Source: Dehalococcoidia bacterium
GTDB lineage: Bacteria; Chloroflexota; Dehalococcoidia; Tepidiformales; Tepidiformaceae
Length of the DNA: 5,942 nt
Assembly: GCA_009838385.1 (NCBI GenBank)
Contig: VXRS01000165.1
Location: 1-5,942, forward strand
Reading direction: 5' to 3'
Every line of letters begins with the position of its first letter. Position 1 is the stretch's first letter. Position numbers and translations under genes: made by a program. The notes beneath the pieces were generated by a model. That model had not been told where the DNA came from, searched no databases, and worked only from the letters and a program-made list of their open reading frames with translations. Below are positions 1 through 4,830 of the stretch, piece by piece.

Positions 1-131
1 CCATCGTCGCCTGGTACGCCCTCGGCATGGTCGCGTTCCTCTACTACATGCACATCCCGAACATCCGCCGCCTTATCGCGGGCACTGAACCGAAGCTCGG
101 GCAGGGTGGCGACACGGCTGCGAGCGGCTGA
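1..131 (+). CDS. plsY: PlsY, acyl-phosphate:glycerol-3-phosphate acyltransferase (3' end only)
   Basis: This is the last 42 residues of a protein that begins outside the window, read from position 3 to a TGA at 129-131. PlsY is an inner-membrane enzyme that transfers an acyl group from acyl-phosphate to position 1 of glycerol-3-phosphate, the first acylation step of phospholipid synthesis in most bacteria. The fragment shows a hydrophobic stretch (residues 1-16) fitting the last membrane helix, then HIPNIRRLIAGTEPKLG. This matches the conserved PlsY C-terminal motif HRxNIxRLxxGxEpk, with Ile in place of the usual Arg after His. A short polar tail follows. gpsA starts three bases after the stop and in the same reading frame, and its product supplies the substrate of PlsY, which supports both calls. 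Only about a fifth of the protein is visible, so the catalytic loops cannot be checked. Confidence 0.88.
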   Translation, partial: IVAWYALGMVAFLYYMHIPNIRRLIAGTEPKLGQGGDTAASG

Positions 132-134
132 GCC

Positions 135-1115
135 GTGCCTGCCTTCCTCGTTGCCGGCGCGACCTCCTGGGGCGTGACCCTCGCGGGTTTCCTCGCGACG
201 GGCGGCGCCGACGTGACCATCCTCGCCCGCACCCCCGACGAAGCCGCCACGGTCGATCGTGACCGCGGGCTCGCGCGCCTGCCCGGCTTCGAGCTGCCTG
301 CCACCGTCCAGATATCCCCCATCGAGGCCGCCCCCGCCGCCGATGGCATCGTCGTTGCCGTCCCGGCCCAGTCTTTCCGCGCGACGGCGCAACACCCCGC
401 CCTCTCCCGCGACGTTCCCGTGCTCACCGCGGCCAAGGGCATCGAGCATGGCTCCCTTCTGCGCATGAGCGAAGTACTCGCCGCCTGTGGGTGGCCGGCC
501 GAGCGCATCTCCGCCCTCTCCGGCCCTAATCTCGCCCGCGAGATCGTTGCGGGACTCCCAGCCGCCTCCACCGTCGCCTCCGCCGGAGAGGCGGAAGCGG
601 AGATGTGGCAGCACGCCCTCAGCACTTCCCGCTTCCGCGTCTACCGTTCCGCCGATCTCGTAGGCGTCGAGCTTGGCGGAGCCCTCAAGAACGTCGTCGC
701 GATCGCGGCGGGGGTGGGGGCGGGGCTCGGCCTTGGCGCGAACGCCCTCGCTTCCCTCACCACCCGCGGACTCGCCGAGATCACCCGCCTGGCCGTTGCC
801 GAAGGCGCCTCAGCGACTACCCTCCTCGGCCTCGCCGGCGTCGGCGACCTCATGGCGACCTGCTACTCCCCGCTCAGTCGCAACCACCGCTTCGGCGAGC
901 GCCTCGCCGCTGGAGACGCGCCCGAGCAGGCGATGGCGGCTGCCGGCGGCGTGGTCGAGGGGGCCGCCACCGCCCCGGTTGCTCTTGCACTGGCCGCCCG
1001 CCACGGTCTTGATATGCCGATCGCCGAACAGGTCAACGCCGTCATCTCCGGCGAGCGCTCCGTCACGGATGCCCTGGAGGCGCTTCTTTCCCGCGACCTT
1101 CGCGCCGAGGGGTGA
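135..1115 (+). CDS. gpsA: GpsA, NAD(P)H-dependent glycerol-3-phosphate dehydrogenase
   Basis: A cytosolic enzyme of 326 residues, normal for the family, that reduces dihydroxyacetone phosphate to sn-glycerol-3-phosphate for phospholipid synthesis. The N-terminal Rossmann domain starts with FLVAGATSWGVTLA (residues 4-17). The usual GxGxxG loop reads GATSWG, with Thr10 at the second glycine. Other landmarks are AAKGIE (99-104), GPN (130-132, the GPS/GPN motif) and GGALKN (181-186) with Lys185 as the expected catalytic lysine. The long block LAGVGDLMATCY/SPLSRNHRFG (233-254) is a family hallmark. The start is GTG at 135, chosen because it is the first start codon after the plsY stop and leaves only a few residues before the first beta strand, as usual. 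There is no canonical Shine-Dalgarno, only GAGCGG at 122-127, so translation probably follows termination at plsY. Identity is secure; cofactor preference cannot be read from sequence. Confidence 0.96.
   Translation: MPAFLVAGATSWGVTLAGFLATGGADVTILARTPDEAATVDRDRGLARLPGFELPATVQISPIEAAPAADGIVVAVPAQSFRATAQHPALSRDVPVLTAAKGIEHGSLLRMSEVLAACGWPAERISALSGPNLAREIVAGLPAASTVASAGEAEAEMWQHALSTSRFRVYRSADLVGVELGGALKNVVAIAAGVGAGLGLGANALASLTTRGLAEITRLAVAEGASATTLLGLAGVGDLMATCYSPLSRNHRFGERLAAGDAPEQAMAAAGGVVEGAATAPVALALAARHGLDMPIAEQVNAVISGERSVTDALEALLSRDLRAEG
707..725 (+). other. G-rich tract inside gpsA, possible two-quartet G-quadruplex
   Basis: The coding strand carries four closely spaced G runs (2, 5, 5 and 4 bases) separated by single C, T and C bases. 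It encodes the glycine-rich AAGVGAGLG segment of GpsA with GGG glycine codons, although neighbouring glycines mostly use GGC. Only three of the runs are long enough for three quartets, so a classical stable quadruplex would need a bulge. The tract may be nothing more than glycine codons in a GC-rich gene. Confidence 0.3.
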
Positions 1116-1124
1116 ACCGCTGTG

Positions 1125-1130
1125 TACCAT
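1125..1130 (+). promoter_or_regulatory. Candidate -10 box (TACCAT) for a leaderless start
   Basis: TACCAT fits the TAnnnT core of a -10 element and lies 7 bases before the ATG at 1138. This spacing would put the transcription start at or next to the first base of the start codon, as in leaderless mRNAs. It sits in the 22-base gap after gpsA. No convincing -35 element lies 16-19 bases upstream. The gene also has no usable Shine-Dalgarno: AGAGG at 1132-1136 is only one base from the ATG. A chance match is quite possible. Confidence 0.25.
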
Positions 1131-1137
1131 CAGAGGC

Positions 1138-2079
1138 ATGACCAGCTCCTCGACGCCGCTCGCCGAGCTCAACGAGGCGCTCGAACGGCTCGCTGGTGGC
1201 GCTGACCTTCTCCCCTCCGAGCTCCCCGTCCTCTCCGACCTCGACCGCGAGCAGGTCAAGGCGCTTGAGGACGCCTGGCCCCGCATCCCCGACGACACCC
1301 GCGTCAGGGTCATCACCGAGGCGGTGCGCCTCTCCGACGAGAGCGTCGAAGTCGAGTTTTCCCGCTTCGCGGGCGTGGCCATCGCCGACCCGCTGGCCGA
1401 GGTGCGCGGCGCCGCCGTCGAGGCCCTGCGCGAGTCCACCCACCGCACCACCGCCCGCCTCCTGACGTCCGTCCTCCGAGATGACGACGACGAGGAGGTA
1501 GCGGCCGACGCTGCCGACATCCTCGGCGAGTTCGTGATGCGCCTGGAGTTGGGCCACTTCCCCGAGCGGGAGGGCGAGGCCGTTGTCGAGAGCCTTCGCG
1601 CCGCCGCGTCGGACCCGGCTCGCGCCCCTGCCGTTCGCGCCAGCGCTCTTGAGTCGCTGGCCCCCCGCACGCTCCCCTGGATCGACGGCCTCGTCCTCGA
1701 GGCCTACTACGGCGACGATGAGACGGTGCGGCTCGCCGCCGTGCGCGCCATGGGGCTCTCCGCCCGCGAGGACTGGCTCGAATACGTGCTCGAGCAGTTC
1801 GAGTCGGGCGATCCCGAATTCCGCCGCGAGGCCGTTATCGCCGCTGGCGAGATCGACTCCGAAGACGCCGTTGACCGCCTCGCCGACCTCTTCCTCGATG
1901 CCGAGGAGGAGGTGGCGAGGGCGGCCATCGCGGCCGCTGGGGAGATCGGTGGCGAGGTCGCCCTCGAGTACCTGCGCGAGTTCGCCCAGGAAGCGCCCGA
2001 GGGCTGGGAGGACGTCATCGCCGAGGCCATCGAGGCGGCCTCCGCGGTCCAGCGCGACTACGCGGAGTTCGAAGAGTGA
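1138..2079 (+). CDS. Acidic HEAT-repeat protein of unknown function
   Basis: A 313-residue, strongly acidic, helix-rich protein without signal peptide or membrane segment, so probably cytosolic. Repeated helical pairs with the HEAT/PBS-lyase-like pattern (DPxxxVRxxAxxALxxxxxxxxxxxLxxxLxD) cover about residues 80-132, 160-225 and 224-285. The clearest are ADPLAEVRGAAVEAL (83-97), DDETVRLAAVRAMG (193-206), GDPEFRREAVIAAGEI (224-239) and DAEEEVARAAIAAAGEIG (254-271). An acidic patch of four Asp and two Glu lies at 115-120. Such solenoids usually act as protein-binding scaffolds; no catalytic motif is visible. The reading frame stays open far upstream over gpsA, but ATG 1138 is the only sensible start beyond gpsA. 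CTG at 1120 behind GGGGTG is a weaker alternative. Its TGA overlaps the GTG of the Nudix gene, which suggests a shared role, but the function is unknown. Confidence 0.85.
   Translation: MTSSSTPLAELNEALERLAGGADLLPSELPVLSDLDREQVKALEDAWPRIPDDTRVRVITEAVRLSDESVEVEFSRFAGVAIADPLAEVRGAAVEALRESTHRTTARLLTSVLRDDDDEEVAADAADILGEFVMRLELGHFPEREGEAVVESLRAAASDPARAPAVRASALESLAPRTLPWIDGLVLEAYYGDDETVRLAAVRAMGLSAREDWLEYVLEQFESGDPEFRREAVIAAGEIDSEDAVDRLADLFLDAEEEVARAAIAAAGEIGGEVALEYLREFAQEAPEGWEDVIAEAIEAASAVQRDYAEFEE
2064..2067 (+). promoter_or_regulatory. Shine-Dalgarno GGAG of the Nudix gene
   Basis: GGAG lies 8 bases before the GTG at 2076, inside the 3' end of the HEAT gene. It supports GTG 2076 as the start and the GTGA stop/start overlap as a real coupled junction. 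Confidence 0.5.
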
Positions 2080-2528
2080 GCACGCGCGCCGCCCGCCGTC
2101 TGCCCGTCATTGACTCCGTTTCCGCGGGGGGCGTCGTCTGGCGCCGGGATGCCGGAGGAGGTATCGAGGTGGTCATCGGTTACCAGGCGAGGGATCGGCG
2201 CTGGGGCATCCCCAAGGGCACCCCCAACAAGGGCGAGACCCTCGAGGTCACCGCCCTCCGCGAGGTCACCGAGGAGACCGGCCTCGAAGTGGTCCTCGGC
2301 GAGAAGGTCGGCGTCATCGACTACTGGTTTTCGCAGGACGGACGCCGCTACCACAAGCACGTCCATCACTGGCTCATGACGGTCAGCGGTGGCGACTTCG
2401 CCCACCGCGACCACGAGTACGACGACGTTGTCTGGGTCTCGGCCGGCGAGGCGCTCACCCAGATCACCTTCGCCACCGAGCGCACCATCATCGAGAAGGC
2501 GCTGGCGGTACTGGGGGTGGACGTGTGA
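2076..2528 (+). CDS. Nudix hydrolase, MutT4-like
   Basis: A 150-residue single-domain cytosolic Nudix enzyme; the family hydrolyses a nucleoside diphosphate linked to another moiety, using Mg2+. The Nudix box is complete and fits GX5EX7REUXEEXGU exactly: Gly48, Glu54, Arg62-Glu63, Glu66-Glu67, Gly69, Leu70. It is preceded by RRWGIPKG (41-48). The following strand block IDYWFSQDGRRYHKHVHHWLM (81-101) closely resembles, from memory, the same region of mycobacterial MutT4 (Rv3908), as does the SAGGVVWRR opening (16-24). Substrate (oxidised NTP, dinucleoside polyphosphate or other) cannot be decided from sequence. The GTG start overlaps the TGA of the HEAT gene in GTGA, and its own TGA overlaps the GTG of the acetyltransferase in the same way. 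It is therefore the middle of a coupled trio and may act with its neighbours. Family is certain, substrate is not. Confidence 0.93.
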   Translation: MSTRAARRLPVIDSVSAGGVVWRRDAGGGIEVVIGYQARDRRWGIPKGTPNKGETLEVTALREVTEETGLEVVLGEKVGVIDYWFSQDGRRYHKHVHHWLMTVSGGDFAHRDHEYDDVVWVSAGEALTQITFATERTIIEKALAVLGVDV

Positions 2529-3139
2529 GCGAGACGAAGCCGGTCGTCGTCGTGGCCGAGACGCCCCGCCTCCGCATCCGCGAGAAGCGCATCGAGGATG
2601 CCCCGGCCGAGTACGCCTGGCGCCGCGACCCCGAGGTCGCCCGCTACGACGCAACCCCGCCCCTCATCCTCTCCTATCGCGAGTACGTCCAGCAGTTCGA
2701 GCGCGACCTGCGCTTCTCGAACCCGGCCCGGCACGCGTACGCCATCGAGACCGTCGAGGGCGAGCACATCGGCGCGCTCATGTACTACAACGCCGACCAC
2801 GTTTCCGGCACGGCCGAATACGGCATCTCTATCGGGCCGGCTGAGAGCCGCGGCGCCGGGCTCGGCACCGAGGCCACGATCGCCTTCCTTCGCTTCGCCT
2901 GGAAATCACTGCCGCTAAGGCGCATCTACCTCCACACGCTCGAGTGGAACGAACGTGCCCGTCGCTCGTTCGAGCGCGCCGGCTTCCAGCAGACCAAGGT
3001 GGTGCTGCGCCGCAACGAGCGCTACCTCTACATGGAGGCCAGGCGCGAGTGGTGGCTGCTCTGGGACAGCGAGGGGCGCTTCGCCGAGTACGTCGGCGCC
3101 GCCCCGCACGCGAGCGAGGCGACTACCCCGGACAGCTAG
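2525..3139 (+). CDS. GNAT-family N-acetyltransferase (RimJ/RimL type)
   Basis: A 204-residue cytosolic acyltransferase expected to move acetyl from acetyl-CoA to an amine on a protein N-terminus or small molecule. The opening ETPRLRIREKRIEDA (12-26) is the usual first strand of the RimJ/RimL-like branch. The acetyl-CoA pyrophosphate loop is RGAGLG (109-114), a match to the RxxGxG/A motif, followed by helix TEATIAFLRFAW. The C-terminal motif LHTLEWNERARRSFERAGF (136-154) has the Asn142 and Ala-rich/Phe pattern of motif B. The pattern RDPEVARYDATPPL (34-47) and HIGALMYYN (81-89) recalls a subgroup I associate with Chloroflexota. An extra tail after about residue 180 is low in complexity at its very end. 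The GTG start overlaps the Nudix stop (GTGA) behind a G-rich GGGGGTGG at 2513-2520. Its TAG is shared with the opposing gene. Acceptor substrate is unknown. Confidence 0.92.
   Translation: MSETKPVVVVAETPRLRIREKRIEDAPAEYAWRRDPEVARYDATPPLILSYREYVQQFERDLRFSNPARHAYAIETVEGEHIGALMYYNADHVSGTAEYGISIGPAESRGAGLGTEATIAFLRFAWKSLPLRRIYLHTLEWNERARRSFERAGFQQTKVVLRRNERYLYMEARREWWLLWDSEGRFAEYVGAAPHASEATTPDS
3136..3139. other. CTAG palindrome serving as stop codon on both strands
   Basis: On the + strand, TAG at 3137-3139 ends the acetyltransferase. On the - strand, TAG read from 3138 to 3136 ends the small thioredoxin-fold gene. The two coding regions therefore overlap by these four bases and there is no intergenic DNA between the two convergent operons. 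I see no hairpin followed by a T tract on either strand nearby. Confidence 0.9.
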
Positions 3140-3480
3140 CCGCCCTCCTGTGAGTTGTGCGCTTCCAGGATCGCGTTCGCGATCAGGCGGGCGTGCGGAA
3201 ACGGCTTCCAGCCTTCCGGCGTGTTGTAGTAGCGCGTCCCGATCTGCACCTCTTCCGGCGGACGGTTCCCGTACTCGACATCGATCCCCTCGACGCGGAT
3301 GCTCGGCGTGCCCAGGAAACGCTTCGTGGTCGCGTCTTCCTGGCTCAGCACCTCCGTGTAGGTGACCTCGACCGTGACGCCCGTCGCCTCGATGGCGAGA
3401 CGCAGGTTCTCCTCGGCCTCGTCACCCGGCGACTGCCCGCGTGCGTGCAGAACCTCAACCTGAATCGCTGCTGCTGTCAG
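3136..3480 (-). CDS. Small cysteine-less thioredoxin-fold protein (resembles the 'DF family (seleno)protein' group), CTG start
   Basis: With a CTG start at 3480-3478 this is a 114-residue protein. It opens with strand-helix-strand (IQVEVLHARG at 6-15, helix about 19-33, VTVEVTYTEV at 35-44) and continues with TTKRFLGTPSIRVEGIDVE (51-69), where Pro59 is placed like a thioredoxin cis-proline. It ends with RYYNTPEG (83-90) and a final helix. This layout matches, from memory, small proteins annotated as DF-family (seleno)protein or alkylmercury-lyase-like. Those normally carry Cys or Sec in a GCP-like motif after strand 1; here the place reads GQSP and the protein has no cysteine. No ATG or GTG exists in frame before the GTG at 3351-3349, which would delete strand 1 and helix 1. 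CTG 3480 has GGGGAGGA five bases upstream and yields the full fold. The gene overlaps the rarA 3' end by 26 bases. Function unknown, family moderately sure. Confidence 0.72.
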   Translation of the reverse strand: MTAAAIQVEVLHARGQSPGDEAEENLRLAIEATGVTVEVTYTEVLSQEDATTKRFLGTPSIRVEGIDVEYGNRPPEEVQIGTRYYNTPEGWKPFPHARLIANAILEAHNSQEGG

Positions 3481-4828
3481 AGCGTTCCTCCCCGGGCTGC
3501 CGTTGCCGGGCGAGGCGCTCGGCCAGCGACGCCTCTGCTCCCAGCGAGCCCGCGTGATAGTACCGCGTCTCGCCCAGTTCTTCGGGCAGGTAGCGCTCGC
3601 CCTCCGCGTAGTGGTCGGGCTCGTCGTGCGCGTAGCGATAGCCGGAGCCGTAGCCCATCTCCCGCATCAGCCCGGTCGCTGCGTTGCGCAGGTGCAGGGG
3701 AACAGGCAGGTGTGAGGTGCGCCTTGCGTCCTCGCTCGCCCGCGCGTACGCCGTCAGCGCCGAATTGCTCTTCGGCGCGAGCGCCAGGTAGAGCGCGCAC
3801 TCCGCCATCGGCAGGAACCCCTCCGGCATGCCGATGAAGTGCACCGCCTGCTGGCACGAGGTCGCCACGCCCAGCGCCTGCGGGTCCGCCAGACCGATGT
3901 CCTCCGCCGCCAGGATCACCATGCGCCGCACGATGAACAGCGGGTCCTCTCCCGCCTCTACCATCCGCGCCAGCCAGTAAACCGCTGCGTCCGGGTCCGA
4001 CCCCCGCACCGACTTGATGAACGCCGAGATGGCGTCGTAGTGGTAGTCGCCTTCCTTGTCGTAGTACGGACGGCGCTCCTGCAGCGCCCGCCGCACGTCC
4101 CCCGCCCCGATGAGCTCGCGGCCGTCGCCCTGCGCCGAATCCGCCGCGACTTCCAGCGCGCTCAGCGCCGCCCGAGCGTCTCCGTGGGCGCCCTCGACCA
4201 ACGCCCCCCGGGCCTCCTCCTCGATCGCGAGGCTCAGCGACCCAAGCCCCCGCTCCCCATCGCCCAGGGCGCGTTCGACGATGTGCGCGAGGTCGTCCTC
4301 TGCCAGCGCCTCCAGCCGCACCACCCGCACCCGGCTCAGCAGCGGCGCGACCACCTCGAACGACGGATTCTCCGTCGTCGCCCCGATGAGCGTGACGGTG
4401 CCGTTCTCTACATAAGGCAGGATGACGTCCTGCTGCGCCTTGTTGAACCGGTGGATCTCGTCGATGAAGAGCACGGTGCGAACGCCCGCATCCCGGCGCT
4501 GCTGCGCCTCCCCAATGACGCGGCGCAGCTCCGCCACGCCAGAGGCGACGGCCGACAGCGCCACGAACTCGCCTTCGGTGTCGCTCGCCAGGATGCGCGC
4601 CAGTGTGGTCTTCCCGCACCCCGGCGGCCCCCAGAGGATGATCGACGGCAGCGTCGCGCCCGTCGCCACTCGCCCCAGCAGCGCATCCGGCCCCACAGCC
4701 GGCTGCTGCCCGACGAATTCCTCGAGCGTGCGCGGCCGCATCCGCGCCGCCAGCGGCGCGTCGGGCCGCTCGCCCGCGGAGAAGCCCAGGGACGCTTGCA
4801 ATCCTCGTGCGTCCCGTTGTCGAGGCAT
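3455..4828 (-). CDS. rarA: RarA (MgsA), replication-associated recombination AAA+ ATPase
   Basis: A 457-residue cytosolic AAA+ ATPase related to clamp loaders and eukaryotic Mgs1/WRNIP1, acting at stalled replication forks. In order: the family opening PLAARMRPRTLEEFVGQ (25-41), Walker A GPPGCGKT (67-74), Walker B VLFIDEIHRF (119-128), sensor 1 ATTEN (150-154), arginine finger region LLSRVRV (163-169, Arg166) and sensor 2 GDAR (216-219). The C-terminal RarA/MgsA region includes RRPYYDKEGDYHYDAISAFIKS (252-273), RRMVILAAEDIGLADPQAL (301-319) and GYRYAHDEPDHY (396-407). All active-site elements are intact and length is typical. The ATG at 4828 begins two bases after the mutS2 stop (TGA-CG-ATG), so translation is probably coupled. 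An internal Met30 is a less likely start because it would drop the conserved PLAAR lead-in. The polar last dozen residues overlap the ribosome site and start of the next gene. Confidence 0.97.
   Translation of the reverse strand: MPRQRDARGLQASLGFSAGERPDAPLAARMRPRTLEEFVGQQPAVGPDALLGRVATGATLPSIILWGPPGCGKTTLARILASDTEGEFVALSAVASGVAELRRVIGEAQQRRDAGVRTVLFIDEIHRFNKAQQDVILPYVENGTVTLIGATTENPSFEVVAPLLSRVRVVRLEALAEDDLAHIVERALGDGERGLGSLSLAIEEEARGALVEGAHGDARAALSALEVAADSAQGDGRELIGAGDVRRALQERRPYYDKEGDYHYDAISAFIKSVRGSDPDAAVYWLARMVEAGEDPLFIVRRMVILAAEDIGLADPQALGVATSCQQAVHFIGMPEGFLPMAECALYLALAPKSNSALTAYARASEDARRTSHLPVPLHLRNAATGLMREMGYGSGYRYAHDEPDHYAEGERYLPEELGETRYYHAGSLGAEASLAERLARQRQPGEERSDSSSDSG
3486..3493 (-). 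promoter_or_regulatory. Strong Shine-Dalgarno (GGGGAGGA) deciding the CTG start
   Basis: Read on the - strand, GGGGAGGA is followed by ACGCT and then CTG at 3480-3478. The 5-6 base spacing is ideal. It lies within the last codons of rarA (the Gly-Glu-Glu-Arg tail) and is the best ribosome site in the window, which is the main argument for the non-ATG start of the small downstream gene. Confidence 0.6.
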
Positions 4829-4830
4829 CG

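Noticed and set aside
44..625. Open - strand frame opposite the 5' half of gpsA
   Set aside because: Ala/Ser/Arg/Pro-rich with no motif, lying over clear PlsY and GpsA coding sequence.
673..1137. Upstream extension of the HEAT-protein frame across gpsA
   Set aside because: The extra residues are Arg/Pro/Ser-rich, unlike the acidic HEAT protein, and they overlap the essential C-terminal half of gpsA. ATG 1138 is the natural start.
2058..2654. Open - strand frame opposite the Nudix gene and GNAT start
   Set aside because: It is antisense to a Nudix hydrolase with a perfect Nudix box and shows no motif of its own.
3169..3184. Inverted repeat GATCGCG-TT-CGCGATC near the convergent junction
   Set aside because: It can fold as a 6-bp stem with a GTTC loop, but no T tract follows on either strand, and it lies in codons for Leu-Ile-Ala-Asn-Ala-Ile-Leu of the small - strand gene. 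It is not a credible intrinsic terminator.
3136..3351. GTG at 3351 as the start of the small thioredoxin-fold gene
   Set aside because: It would remove the first strand, helix and second strand of the fold and lacks a good ribosome site, whereas CTG 3480 has one at ideal spacing.
3477..4619. Open - strand frame of 380 codons in another frame of rarA
   Set aside because: Gly/Arg/Ala-rich with no fold signature, and it fully overlaps the intact RarA reading frame.
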